A stretch of DNA of 64,000 bases, taken from positions 480,688-544,687 of the forward strand of contig NZ_CAJHBR010000001.1 in the NCBI RefSeq assembly GCF_904846695.1, in the 5' to 3' direction. The notes under the pieces are model-generated. The model worked only from the letters and a program-made list of their open reading frames with translations. It did not search any database and was not told where the DNA came from. This document shows positions 26,849-36,876 of this stretch, piece after piece; the first letter of the stretch is position 1, and every line of letters begins with the position of its first letter. The DNA is from Psychrobacter urativorans (GTDB taxonomy: Bacteria > Pseudomonadota > Gammaproteobacteria > Pseudomonadales > Moraxellaceae). A program made the translations under genes and the position numbers.

Positions 26849-28918
26849 CTAGCCAAGATCTAATTGATAGTGCTGGCGCAACTGGGTCTTGAAGCTTTTG
26901 ACTACCGCAAGGCACTCTTTTAACACATCCCGTTCTAGAGCAGACAAAGTGGTTGGATCAATTTGGTGAGCATACTTGTCTTCATTCATGAGGGCTACTG
27001 ACAAGCGTTGGGCCATAAAAAACTCTAGTGCTTCATTCAAGGTATCGGCACGTTCTTGGGTCAAAGTACGTGCATTCACTAATAGTTTGAGTCGGTTTTT
27101 AGTGCTAGGAACTTCTAAAATATCGTGCTCGAGTGCCAAAGCGCGAATGCCATGCACTAATGGAAAAATACCAGCTTTTTTTAGGTCGATATTATTAGCC
27201 TTTGGCTTACCTAATAGCGGAACAAACTTTTGCCACCACTGATTGACTTCACCAAACTGTAAGGCTGCACGCGCAAACTGACGAATAAGCATAGGGTCTG
27301 AGTGTTGATGAGCGAATTTTAGATGTTTGCGTATTTGGGTTAGCAGTGACTCGTCACCGCAGACATATTCGCCGTCAAGAATGGCAGACAGATAAATACT
27401 GTGTATAGGGTCAGTATTTTTAAACCATAAGCTAATCTGCGCTTTAAAAGGCTTGAGCTGTTGACGCCACATAGGGTTGGTCATCATGATGTTGCCATTA
27501 CATAATGGGTAACCAAAATCAGCCAATTGATTATTAAAGGTTTCGGCAAACTCTGCTAGTCTTTCATGACTATAACCATCACGAATAATAAGGGCATTGT
27601 CCTGATCAGTACGCATGATTTGCTCACCGCGACCCTCCGAGCCCATCACTATCACACAACTATTCTTCATTACTTCTTCTAGCACGATAAGTTGCCACAG
27701 CTTAGTAAAAACTTGCGCATTTAAAGTCTGTACCATGCGACTAACAATACCAATCTTCACCCCATTTTGCTGTTGAGCACGAATATAGCGACCGATTAGC
27801 TCTACTGCTGTATCTAAGCTAGCTAAGTCTTTGGCTTGTTCGATCTGAATACTAATAAGTTGTGAGTGATGACCAATATGAGCCAACATGTCGCTTTGAC
27901 CTAATACGCCAATGGCTTTGCCCTCGTCATCAATAACTGGCAGTCGATGGATACGATAGCGAGTCATAATCAGCAGCGCATCGCCAATCTCATGATCAGC
28001 GTCGATAGTGCGTAAATTAAAGCTAGCGTAGTGCTGGCAAGCAGTGTTGGCAGGATCACGCTGATCGCTGACCGCACGGCAAATATCAGTATCCGTTAAA
28101 ATCCCTAAAGTACGGTCGGAGCGAGAGCCAAAAGTAGTAGAAGCGCTGACGTCAGAGGCATTAGTGGAGGCAGTAGTAGAGGAACTGATATTGGAATGAG
28201 CATCGAAACTAGCCGCCGTTTCCGAATCTTCAGTAGGGCGCACTAATACATGTTTAAGACCAGCCTTAGTCATAATCTGGGCCGCTTGGTATAAGCTCTG
28301 CTCAGCATCGATAATATGGATAGGTAGCAAGGTCACATCAGTCACCGGCTGCAACATGATTTGCTGCACTTCTTGCTGTGCTGTATAGCTAGTGGTTCCT
28401 AAACCTAGTGCTTGACCTTGGGCACTACGCCGCTGCTGCAAGGCTTTTAGGCGCTCTGGTAGTTTATCCGATAGCAATTGGCGTATTAGATGATTTTGGG
28501 CACTGATTCTATCGATAGCCGCACCGTCAACTTGTAGGAGCAAAGTATCTTCGCCAGCTCGGTATTGATAGTGTGGTGATGACTGAGAGTTATTAAAGTC
28601 ATAATCTGCAGCAGGGTTGCTAGCTGATGTGATTGAAGGCGTATCTGTTAGCAGTGTCTCAGGGCGACGACGACTGTCAAACCAATCATTGCTTTGTATA
28701 TGATCAGTATGATTACCACCTAAATAATTAGCCACAAACTCAGCATTGAGGGTTTGTTCGACTTGGCCTTTTATCACCACAAAAAAACAGTTTAAATCAG
28801 TAGTGGGTAGCATTTCATCAGCGGCTAAATAGCGTACTTGAGTATGCTTTTTTAGGCTTTGACGCTCAGCGAGGCTCAATACATCAAAGGGGGGTTGAGC
28901 AAAATCAAGATGGGGCAT
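26849..28918 (-). CDS. cNMP-binding / CBS / DUF294 nucleotidyltransferase-like protein
   Basis: A 689-residue cytoplasmic protein in four parts. Residues about 1-155 are a cyclic-nucleotide-binding-like beta roll. Residues about 185-360 hold two CBS repeats (GILTDTDICRAV and GVLGQSDML), usually adenine nucleotide sensors. The central DUF294 nucleotidyltransferase-like domain has MGSEGRGEQIMRTDQDNAL at about 425-445, the G-S and D-x-D pattern of the polymerase-beta superfamily. The C-terminal DUF294_C helical domain closes the protein. Members resemble GlnD-like nucleotidyltransferases but have no proven substrate. A low-complexity Ser/Thr insert sits between the two CBS repeats. It is the first gene of a pair with the DEDDh exonuclease. 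Confidence 0.88.
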   Translation of the reverse strand: MPHLDFAQPPFDVLSLAERQSLKKHTQVRYLAADEMLPTTDLNCFFVVIKGQVEQTLNAEFVANYLGGNHTDHIQSNDWFDSRRRPETLLTDTPSITSASNPAADYDFNNSQSSPHYQYRAGEDTLLLQVDGAAIDRISAQNHLIRQLLSDKLPERLKALQQRRSAQGQALGLGTTSYTAQQEVQQIMLQPVTDVTLLPIHIIDAEQSLYQAAQIMTKAGLKHVLVRPTEDSETAASFDAHSNISSSTTASTNASDVSASTTFGSRSDRTLGILTDTDICRAVSDQRDPANTACQHYASFNLRTIDADHEIGDALLIMTRYRIHRLPVIDDEGKAIGVLGQSDMLAHIGHHSQLISIQIEQAKDLASLDTAVELIGRYIRAQQQNGVKIGIVSRMVQTLNAQVFTKLWQLIVLEEVMKNSCVIVMGSEGRGEQIMRTDQDNALIIRDGYSHERLAEFAETFNNQLADFGYPLCNGNIMMTNPMWRQQLKPFKAQISLWFKNTDPIHSIYLSAILDGEYVCGDESLLTQIRKHLKFAHQHSDPMLIRQFARAALQFGEVNQWWQKFVPLLGKPKANNIDLKKAGIFPLVHGIRALALEHDILEVPSTKNRLKLLVNARTLTQERADTLNEALEFFMAQRLSVALMNEDKYAHQIDPTTLSALERDVLKECLAVVKSFKTQLRQHYQLDLG

Positions 28919-29179
28919 AGCATCATCCTTGACAGTATGATAAGTAAAGTTACTTTACTATAGCACCATCTACTAATTAATCCTTAATAACTTTGTGGTT
29001 ATGCTTTATAATAGCTCAAAGTCGCAGTTTGCAGCGAGTATTTGTAGTACTGTTTGATCATAACAGCAACTAACCGCTGACCAGTTGCAGGGGCTAGTTA
29101 TAGGTAAAGATTAGTTAAGTACTTTAGCAACTATAGCAGCAGTGGCTAGCTAAAAGCCCGCTGCTTAGTAGTAGAGGAC

Positions 29180-30436
29180 TTAACAGCTAAGTAGCTTGCG
29201 AATACGACTGATAGCCTCACGACTCTCGGCAACACTAGCAACTAGCGCCATACGCACGTAACCTTTACCAGGATTATGACCATTAACTTCACGAGATAAG
29301 TAACTGCCAGCTAAGGCATAAATATTAACTTGTTCATATAAAGCTTTGACAAAAATCTCATCATCGCCATTGAAACGGTCAGGGACTTTTATCCAAAAAT
29401 AAAACCCAGCATCCGGCATACGCAGCTCTAATAGCTCACCGAGTTCCGCCATCCATAAGGCGAATTTTTCTTTATATAATGCTCGGTTTTGCACTACATG
29501 CTTTTCATCTTGCCAAGCAAGGATAGAAGCCAGCTGATGGGGTATCGGCATAGAACAGCCTTGATAAGTGCGGTATTGCAAGTAGCTTTGCAAGATCTTA
29601 GCATCACCAGCGATAAACCCCGAACGTAGACCCGGTAGGTTTGAGCGCTTGGATAAAGAATGAAAGACTACGCAGTTTTTGAAGTCATTACGACCAAGAG
29701 TAGCGCAAGCTTGTAACAGACCAATAGGGGGCTCATCAAAATATAGCTCGCTATAACATTCGTCGCTGGCAAGGATGAAGTTATATTGATCTGATAGGCG
29801 AATCAGTAGCTCCCAATCCTCCATAGTCATGACAGTACCCGTTGGATTGTTCGGATTACACACAAACAATAACTGCGTTTGCTCCCAAACCTTTTTCGGC
29901 ACAGCACGGTAGTTTTCTTTAAAGTTATTCTCTAAGGTGCAAGCAACAAAGTAAGGGGTTGCTTGGGCTAATATCGCAGCACCTTCATAAATTTGATAAA
30001 AAGGATTAGGCATAACTACTGTAGCATTACTGGGCGCTTGCTCACTACTATCCAAACCATCAGCACGGTCAATATTTTCAGCTAAACCACTGTCATCATG
30101 ATTCACCACCGCTTGTACAAAGCTGAAGATAGCCTCACGCGTACCCATTACTGGTAGTACTTCAGTATTAGCATTGACATGATGCAGAAAAAACCGTCTC
30201 TCAAGCCAGTGAGCGATAGTCTGGCGTAGCTCAAACAGCCCATTAGTGGTCGGATAACGACATAGACTGTCCAAGTTTTCTCTTAGCTCGTCCAACACAA
30301 AAGCGGGTGGCGTGTGTTTTGGCTCACCGATACCAAGCTTAATCTCGTAGTAGGCGGGGTCTGGCGTGCTATTAGCCAGTAGATTAGTCATCTTGCTAAA
30401 AGGATAAGGATGCAGCTTTGCTAGATTGTGATTCAT
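29180..30436 (-). CDS. dapC: Succinyldiaminopimelate transaminase
   Basis: A class I/II PLP aminotransferase of the DapC group, acting in the succinylase branch of lysine and meso-diaminopimelate synthesis. The beginning (MNHNLAKLHPYPF.K) and the GIGEPKH..PAFV segment are typical of proteobacterial DapC. The PLP-binding part shows NPNNPTGT, DECYSELYF and the Schiff-base lysine in HSLSKRSNLPGLRSGF (about residue 258). The 418-residue length is slightly long; an insertion around residues 125-145 (Asp/Ser-rich) accounts for it. It is close to glnD and map, as in relatives, but an oppositely oriented gene stands between dapC and glnD. Confidence 0.93.
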   Translation of the reverse strand: MNHNLAKLHPYPFSKMTNLLANSTPDPAYYEIKLGIGEPKHTPPAFVLDELRENLDSLCRYPTTNGLFELRQTIAHWLERRFFLHHVNANTEVLPVMGTREAIFSFVQAVVNHDDSGLAENIDRADGLDSSEQAPSNATVVMPNPFYQIYEGAAILAQATPYFVACTLENNFKENYRAVPKKVWEQTQLLFVCNPNNPTGTVMTMEDWELLIRLSDQYNFILASDECYSELYFDEPPIGLLQACATLGRNDFKNCVVFHSLSKRSNLPGLRSGFIAGDAKILQSYLQYRTYQGCSMPIPHQLASILAWQDEKHVVQNRALYKEKFALWMAELGELLELRMPDAGFYFWIKVPDRFNGDDEIFVKALYEQVNIYALAGSYLSREVNGHNPGKGYVRMALVASVAESREAISRIRKLLSC

Positions 30437-30655
30437 AAGTGGGCTGACTATAATAAGTAACGGTTAGTAAATATAAGAAGCTATCTGTAACTGTAATTGA
30501 TAAACCTGAAAAATGGACAATAATGTCATTTTATTAATAGAGCTATACCGTCGCAGTGTAGCACTTCTTCTATTTATTGTCTTTTGGTAACGCTTATCTA
30601 TAACTATAAAATAATAACCCTACAAGGGTTGCTACCCTAAGGATAGCTCATTGAT

Positions 30656-31282
30656 ATGCTGAATATTTCCAGTAGTAGTATGCAGGGCTCTAAAGTTTAT
30701 GAGCAGTTAATACGCTGCGAACAGCAGTGGTGGAAAACGCGCCAGCGTCTAGTAATACTTAAGGAGCGCCAGCTGTTCTGGTATGGTGATAATAGCCTGC
30801 AAATGTGGCTGCTTTGGCAATTACTTAGTTATATAGTAATAGCCATTGTGCTTATGATGTTGAGTAAACTATTACAACTGCACTTGACCTTATGGCAAGG
30901 GGTTATAGTGTTTGGTTTACAAACGCTGTTTTTTTTAGTGATGTTGGTTTCTAAAACTAAGCTGTCTAAACACATGCAGCATAATATCGACCAACAAAGT
31001 TTAATACGTGAGCAAGCCCTCACTGAAATGAATATCTTAGCTAGTGATAGCATTTTGCCAGATATTCATGCCAATGCGCCAATCTCCCTACAACATATTT
31101 ATGAACGCTATGACGCACAGCTACGTAGAGCCAGTTTACAGCGCTTATTACAAACAGAGGTCGAAGCGGGGCGGATGATGTTAGGGGCTCAGAATCTGCT
31201 AGTGGAGATTTTACCACCAGAGTTTGCTGACAATGAGTTAATACCTTATGCCCGCAAGATGGTCTATACAAGCACATTGTAA
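30656..31282 (+). CDS. Hypothetical protein with two membrane helices
   Basis: 208 residues; I do not recognise a family. After an N-terminal helical stretch rich in Gln, Trp and Arg, two hydrophobic segments (about 50-72 and 80-100) form a hairpin in the membrane. The last 100 residues are soluble and amphipathic (SLQHIYERYDAQLRRASLQRLLQTEVEAGRMML). The gene is divergent from dapC and convergent to glnD, breaking the dapC-glnD linkage. AAGGATAG lies 12 bases before the ATG, so the ribosome site is loosely spaced. Confidence 0.7.
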   Translation: MLNISSSSMQGSKVYEQLIRCEQQWWKTRQRLVILKERQLFWYGDNSLQMWLLWQLLSYIVIAIVLMMLSKLLQLHLTLWQGVIVFGLQTLFFLVMLVSKTKLSKHMQHNIDQQSLIREQALTEMNILASDSILPDIHANAPISLQHIYERYDAQLRRASLQRLLQTEVEAGRMMLGAQNLLVEILPPEFADNELIPYARKMVYTSTL

Positions 31283-31431
31283 AATAGACTAAAGTAAGGT
31301 TAGCTAGCAGCAGTGGTTACTTGTGAATGTCCTAAAGCACCTAATAGACGGTTAGGGCGCCGATATAAAAACTTTAGTGTCTATATCGGTAGCCCTTAAC
31401 TGCTTACTGTTTTTTACTATAGCGGCTATTT

Positions 31432-34182
31432 TTAACTATAGCTACTATCAGCCAATACCGCCAAACAGTCTATCAAAGCTTGCTTTAACGCCTCAAGCTT
31501 AGCCTGCGTTAAGCGCTCATCATTACGATCACTGATATAGAACATATCTTCTGCACGCTCACCTAGAGTAGTAATGCGAGCCGCATGTACTTCGATACTT
31601 TGTTGCAAAAACACTTGGCCTACGCGCGCAAGTAATCCTGGCTGATCTAAGGTTTGTAGGCTCATGATGTGTTGATCAGAAGCTTCGTTAAACTCAAAGT
31701 TAATCACCGTAGGCACATCAAAATGTCTGAGCTGGCGTGGTATGCGCTTATGAGTGAGCTTTGGTACTGTGGGGTTCTTAAAAGCATTGATGAGTTTTTG
31801 TTTAAGCTCATGCTGACTATCTTCATCAGCTAATAGCGTCCCACTGCGGTCTAGTAATACATAAGAGTCTAGGGCGAAGTCACGAGTAGCGGTGATGATA
31901 CGCGCATCTAGAACGTCCAAGTTCATCTGATCAAACACCGCCATAGTTACGGCGAACAGATTGACCTGATCTTGAGTATAAATAAAGACTTGCACAGCAT
32001 CCAAAGCCAGCTCTCGATGCTCACGCAATACCACTAGCGGTGTACTATCAGCATTTGAGGCACGACCTATAGGCGGGTGGTTTAAAATAGCCTCAGTATG
32101 CCATAAGATATCCTCGGCAATCTCGCGCAAAAAGTACTCATCGCCCAAGTCATCCCATAAGCTGAGCACCTCTTCACGATTCATACGCTGATTATCGACA
32201 TTATCGAGCATAATGAGCGCCTGTTTTCGAGTGGCACTGATCATATCTTGACGATTAGTTGGGGCATCAATATCGGCGCGCAAAATACGCCGAGTTTGTG
32301 AATACAACTGTTTCATCAGCGTCGCCCGCCAGCTATTCCAAAGCTGAGGATTAGTAGCATTCATATCGGCGACTGTTAGGACATATAAGTGATTAAGATG
32401 AGTAACGTTACCGATGAGATCGGCAAACACCGTGACTACTTCTGGATCAGAGATATCTTTCTTCTGCGCAGTCATCGACATGAGCAAGTGATAACGAGTC
32501 AACCACCCTACTAAATTTGCATCCGCCATACTCATACCATGAGCCAAACAAAACTCAATGGACTCGCTTTCACCAAGTTGACTGTGATTACCACCGCGAC
32601 CTTTGGCAATATCATGGAACATGGCAGCTAGCACTAAGATCTCTTTACGCTCGATACGCTGATACAAGGCGCTAACCAACGGGAATTCATCCTGAAATCG
32701 AGGATCAGTGAAACGATGTAAAATTCGAATCAAAAATAGCGTATGCGCATCGACGGTATAGCGGTGGAACAAGTCATATTGCATCAACCCAGTAACTTGA
32801 GCAAAAGCGGGAATATAATTACCCAAAACCCCATAGCGGTTCATGGCACGCAGACGATGAAACAGATAGTTTTGTTCTTTTAGATTTTCTAAAAATAGCG
32901 CTTGGTGCTCAGGGTTGTCGCGATAGTTCTGGTCGATACCACGCGCAGCGATTTTTAGCGCCCGCAAAGTATGCGTACGTACATTCTTGATGCCATACTG
33001 ACCCATCAGTAAGAACATCTCTAAGATAGCCTCAGGGTGTTGGGCAAACACTCGGTGATGGGCTACTGCTATCTGATTGCCGATTTGATTAAAATGAGCA
33101 TTTAGAGGATGTTTGTTAGGACGCTCATCATCTGGTAGATCGGGCTCTATAATAGTTTCGTAATAATGATTAGTCAGCATCTCCGACAAAGTCGATATCT
33201 GCATAGCACAGCGATAATAGTCACGCATAAAGCGCTCAACTGCTGCATTTGGCTCGTCATCTGGCTGAGTGTCATAACCCATAAGCTGGGCAATCTCACG
33301 CTGATAATCGAACAACAGCTTATTCTCATTACGACCAGTCATCTCATGCAAGTAATGACGTATTTGCCATAAATAAGCTTCTGCAAAACTGAGCTCATCG
33401 AATTCTTTTTCAGTCAAAAAGTCTTGCTGTACTAAGTCATAGAGTTTACTAACCCGAAAGTAGCGCTTAGTTACCCAGCCAATAATATGAATATCACGTA
33501 AACCGCCCGGCGCAGTCTTGATATTAGGCTCAAGGTTATATTCCGTAGCATTGTGCTGCAAATAACGCAGCTTTGCTTCGTGTATTTTTACCTCAAAGAA
33601 CTCACGCTGCGACCATAGCTGATTGACAATGTCGCCGGGAGTATTATGCAAAGTCTCATTGCCAATCAGTAGCCGCGCCTCTAATAAAGTACTAGCAACC
33701 GTATGGTCTTTTGCCGCCTCCAAGCAGTCCTCAACAGTACGTACAGACAATGAAGGCTCAAGACCTACATCCCATAACAATGCTACTAAACTGTCAATCT
33801 TGGCGCTAGTTTGACTATTAATAGTAGTAGGAGCCAGCAACAAGATATCAATATCAGAATGTAGCGATAGCTCGCCACGTCCATAGCCACCAGTAGCAAA
33901 CAGCGCTAAGTCAGTATCATCGAGCTGATACCAGTTAAATAAAGCGCTAAGCAAGCTATCGATCGCACAGGCACGTGCTGCTACTAGCTGCCGGATACTG
34001 ACCCCACGCTCAAGCGCCCGACTAATATCATCCTTTATTTTTGCCAGCCACTCAGGGATACCCAGCAGTGGATTATTCGCCGGATTAGTCACCGTCAATG
34101 AAGGGGCAGCAGGTGCCATAGGCGATGGCGAAAAACGGGGCAATGGGGTGATATAAATAGAGGCGAGATCGCAAGTAAACAT
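31432..34182 (-). CDS. glnD: Bifunctional [protein-PII] uridylyltransferase/uridylyl-removing enzyme
   Basis: GlnD senses glutamine and uridylylates or de-uridylylates PII proteins. The nucleotidyltransferase motif GGYGRGELSLHSDIDIL is at about residues 97-113. The HD phosphohydrolase domain has FHDIAKGRGGNHSQLG at about 520-535. Two C-terminal ACT domains (about 735-800 and 845-916) bind glutamine. The 916-residue length is normal. The ATG at 34182 has no strong ribosome site; ATG at 34119 is an alternative with a shorter N-terminus. map is 279 bases upstream in the same direction, matching the map-glnD order of many gammaproteobacteria. Confidence 0.95.
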   Translation of the reverse strand: MFTCDLASIYITPLPRFSPSPMAPAAPSLTVTNPANNPLLGIPEWLAKIKDDISRALERGVSIRQLVAARACAIDSLLSALFNWYQLDDTDLALFATGGYGRGELSLHSDIDILLLAPTTINSQTSAKIDSLVALLWDVGLEPSLSVRTVEDCLEAAKDHTVASTLLEARLLIGNETLHNTPGDIVNQLWSQREFFEVKIHEAKLRYLQHNATEYNLEPNIKTAPGGLRDIHIIGWVTKRYFRVSKLYDLVQQDFLTEKEFDELSFAEAYLWQIRHYLHEMTGRNENKLLFDYQREIAQLMGYDTQPDDEPNAAVERFMRDYYRCAMQISTLSEMLTNHYYETIIEPDLPDDERPNKHPLNAHFNQIGNQIAVAHHRVFAQHPEAILEMFLLMGQYGIKNVRTHTLRALKIAARGIDQNYRDNPEHQALFLENLKEQNYLFHRLRAMNRYGVLGNYIPAFAQVTGLMQYDLFHRYTVDAHTLFLIRILHRFTDPRFQDEFPLVSALYQRIERKEILVLAAMFHDIAKGRGGNHSQLGESESIEFCLAHGMSMADANLVGWLTRYHLLMSMTAQKKDISDPEVVTVFADLIGNVTHLNHLYVLTVADMNATNPQLWNSWRATLMKQLYSQTRRILRADIDAPTNRQDMISATRKQALIMLDNVDNQRMNREEVLSLWDDLGDEYFLREIAEDILWHTEAILNHPPIGRASNADSTPLVVLREHRELALDAVQVFIYTQDQVNLFAVTMAVFDQMNLDVLDARIITATRDFALDSYVLLDRSGTLLADEDSQHELKQKLINAFKNPTVPKLTHKRIPRQLRHFDVPTVINFEFNEASDQHIMSLQTLDQPGLLARVGQVFLQQSIEVHAARITTLGERAEDMFYISDRNDERLTQAKLEALKQALIDCLAVLADSSYS

Positions 34183-34427
34183 GAGTATTATCCGGTTAAG
34201 CTAAGTAGTTAAGTTTAGTGATTATTTAAAATCCAAATCTATCTTAAGTCGATAATAGTTATAGGGAGTGGCTATAAAGGTAGCCTTCTTAAACGGCCTA
34301 TTAGCCTGTAATGAAAGCTTATCGCTATTGAATCATCATAAAACCAAATGATCACTCAACGCAAGGTGTTACTAAGCACTGCATAAAAAAAGCCCTAAAA
34401 CTTGTCTAAAATCTCTAAAAATTCTGT

Positions 34428-34457
34428 AAAAAAAAGACCGCCTAAGCGATCTTTTTT
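34428..34457 (-). terminator. Terminator of map
   Basis: On the minus strand, AAAAAAGATCGC, loop of about 5, then GCGGTCTTTTTTT: a stem of about 11 bp with one G-U pair and a long T run, four bases after the map stop. Confidence 0.8.
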
Positions 34458-34461
34458 ATTA

Positions 34462-35256
34462 TTACTGAGTCAAGAAGCTTAAATCTTCTTCAGGGCGAGC
34501 GGTAAATACCTCACAGCCATTATCAGTGACGACCATCGTATGCTCCCATTGTGCTGAGAGCTTACGGTCTTTGGTAATAGCGGTCCATTCATCCGGTAGG
34601 ATTTTGGTCTGCCATTTACCTTCATTAATCATCGGCTCAATAGTAAAAGTCATACCAGTCTTAAGCTCAAAACCAGTGCCTTTTTTACCATAGTGCATCA
34701 CTTGCGGCTCGTGATGGAACTCATTACTGATACCGTGACCACAGAACTCACGTACGATACTGAAACGCTCAGGCTCTACTACTTCTTGAATAGCCGCTCC
34801 TACATCGCCTAAACGTGCGCCATTTTTGACCACGCTCATGCCTGCATAAAGTGCCTCTTGAGCCACTCTACAAATGCGTTCAGCCATGATCGAGCCGTTG
34901 CCTACTATCCACATTTTAGAGGTGTCGCCATAGTAGCCATCTTTGATAACTGTCACATCAATATTAATGATATCGCCATCTTTGAGAATTTTATTCTCAC
35001 TTGGAATACCGTGACAGACCACATGGTTGACTGAGGTACAGATTGATTTTGGAAAACCATTATAGTTCAGTGGGGCAGGGATAGCGTCTTGCACATTGAC
35101 AATATAGTCATGAGCGATTTGATTCAACGCTTCAGTACTGATGCCTACTTTGACGTGCTGGTCTAACATAACCAGTAAATCGCTAGCAAGTTTACCGGCA
35201 ACACGCATTTTTGCTATGGCTTCAGGGGATTGGATAAGGGATTTTTTAGTCATCAT
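34462..35256 (-). CDS. map: Type I methionine aminopeptidase
   Basis: It removes the N-terminal methionine from nascent proteins. The 264-residue protein has the pita-bread fold motifs: CTSVNHVVCHGIP, INIDVTVIKDGYYGDTSKM with the two metal-binding Asp residues, CGHGISNEFHHEPQV and FTIEPMIN. Two adjacent ATG codons (35256 and 35253) can start. It lies upstream of glnD on the same strand; the strong terminator between them argues for separate transcription. The usual divergent rpsB-tsf pair is not next to it. Confidence 0.96.
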   Translation of the reverse strand: MMTKKSLIQSPEAIAKMRVAGKLASDLLVMLDQHVKVGISTEALNQIAHDYIVNVQDAIPAPLNYNGFPKSICTSVNHVVCHGIPSENKILKDGDIINIDVTVIKDGYYGDTSKMWIVGNGSIMAERICRVAQEALYAGMSVVKNGARLGDVGAAIQEVVEPERFSIVREFCGHGISNEFHHEPQVMHYGKKGTGFELKTGMTFTIEPMINEGKWQTKILPDEWTAITKDRKLSAQWEHTMVVTDNGCEVFTARPEEDLSFLTQ

Positions 35257-35746
35257 TATTGATCTTATAGTTGTAAAATTATAGTAGGCAAATTATATCA
35301 TAAATGAGCCAGCAACAGTTTTGCTATCATTAATGACTGTGATAAGTGTTTATCAACATCAAAACTAATATTAAGATCATTATTATCAATGTCAGGATTA
35401 ATATCAATGTCAGGATTAATACCAATAGCAACTATTAATATAAGCACTAAAACTAAAACCACTAATCAGGCTATTAATTAACTAGGCTTTATTGGCTTAA
35501 CCTTAAGTCATTAAAAGTTAATCTATGACTAGTGGGTCATAGAAACGGTAGACTCAGCTGAAAAATAAGTTGAATGTTACCTTATAAAAAAGTAGTGTAA
35601 ATTGGACCGCTAAAGGAGTTGGTAATTGTTTTATATACTTTTGGGTGGTTCGATATCGCCAAAAGTGGATAAAGCTGTTATCAAATCTTGTCTCTATACC
35701 TCAGGGCAACCATTAAGAGAACTCTTACAATGACAAGGATGTTGTT
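35257..35746. other. Intergenic region map / lipase
   Basis: 490 AT-rich bases holding divergent promoters. It contains an 18-bp direct duplication (ATCAATGTCAGGATTAAT at 35385-35402 and 35403-35420). No coding region or recognisable regulatory RNA. Confidence 0.6.
35385..35420. repeat. 18-bp tandem duplication
   Basis: Two exact copies of ATCAATGTCAGGATTAAT, head to tail. Confidence 0.95.
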
Positions 35747-36802
35747 ATGACCCTAAATATTCGCCTGCGCGCTGGCACAACCTCAAGCAAAATTTTACCA
35801 GCTTTTAGTGCTATCACAGCTGGTGTGCTGTTAATGACGCTACAGACTACGGCTGCCCAAGCTGCTGGACAGTATTATAACTGTGCCAATGCTAACGGCT
35901 GTCAGGTAGTAGAAAGTAGATATTTTACGACTAGTTATACCAATACTCAGTACCCTATAGTATTGGCCCATGGGGCGAATGGCTTTACCAAATTATTTGG
36001 AGCTGTAGACTACTTTTATGGTATCCCGCAAGATTTAATGAAAGGCGGTTCAACAGTATTTGCCACTAAAACTTCCGCTATTCATAATAGCGAGATTCGT
36101 GGAGAGCAGCTACTCCAACAAATCAAAACCATCCTTGCGGTGTCAGGTGATGCTAAAGTCAATTTATTCGGGCACAGTCAAGGGGGTATCGATATCCGCT
36201 ATGTCGCTGGCGTTGCTCCGCAATATGTGGCATCAGTCACCGCAGTTGCTAGCCCAGAGCAAGGATCGAAAACAGCAGACAAAGTGCTGGAAGAGTTTTC
36301 GCAGGACAGCCTAATTACTAAAGCTACCTTGAGTTTGGCTGAGCTGATTGGGGGCTTTGCCGATGTAGGTTCTGGGATTCCTCTAGCACAAATACAACAG
36401 CAAGATGGCTGGAAAGCTCTGATAGCCTTGTCTACTGATGGAGCAGCTAAGTTCAATGCAAAATTCCCAGCAGCGCTGCCAAGCCGATACTGCGGTCAAC
36501 CAGCTGATACGCAAGTCAATGGCATTAACTATTATTCATTCAGCGGTGTGGGTCAGATAACTAGCGTACTCGATCCTAGCGATTACTTACTAGCAGCGAC
36601 TGGCATACCGTTTGCAGGCGAGCCGAGTGATGGCTTAGTCTCTGCTTGCTCAAGTCGTCTAGGCTATGTGATTCGTGACGATTATAGAATGAACCACTTA
36701 GACTCAGCGAACCAAGTTTTTGGCCTTACTTCTTGGGGAGAGTCTGAACCAAAAGCTATCTATCGTAGCCAAGTGAATCGATTAAAGAATGCCAATCTTT
36801 AA
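35747..36802 (+). CDS. Secreted triacylglycerol lipase (family I type)
   Basis: A 351-residue alpha/beta hydrolase with a long Sec signal peptide (about 40 residues, ending AAQAA). Oxyanion-hole HGANGF lies at about residue 75, the nucleophile elbow GHSQGG at about 142-147, and the acidic residue and histidine at PSDGLVS (about 295) and MNHLD (about 316). Cysteines at CGQPAD and VSACS fit the disulfide conserved in Pseudomonas/Burkholderia family I lipases. Those relatives need a lipase-specific foldase encoded next door; none is present here. An AAGGATG ribosome site precedes the ATG. Known Psychrobacter lipases of this type are cold-active, but that property cannot be read here. Confidence 0.88.
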   Translation: MTLNIRLRAGTTSSKILPAFSAITAGVLLMTLQTTAAQAAGQYYNCANANGCQVVESRYFTTSYTNTQYPIVLAHGANGFTKLFGAVDYFYGIPQDLMKGGSTVFATKTSAIHNSEIRGEQLLQQIKTILAVSGDAKVNLFGHSQGGIDIRYVAGVAPQYVASVTAVASPEQGSKTADKVLEEFSQDSLITKATLSLAELIGGFADVGSGIPLAQIQQQDGWKALIALSTDGAAKFNAKFPAALPSRYCGQPADTQVNGINYYSFSGVGQITSVLDPSDYLLAATGIPFAGEPSDGLVSACSSRLGYVIRDDYRMNHLDSANQVFGLTSWGESEPKAIYRSQVNRLKNANL

Positions 36803-36816
36803 GCCGGCTGTTAAGC

Positions 36817-36876
36817 TAGTTACTAGGCTAGCTGCTAAATTAGTTACTAAGCTAGCTGCTAAATTAGTTACTAAGG
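36817..36876. repeat. 24-bp tandem repeat, 2.5 units
   Basis: TAGTTACTARGCTAGCTGCTAAAT occurs at 36817-36840 and 36841-36864 with one mismatch, followed by a half unit to 36876, directly after the lipase gene. Confidence 0.9.
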
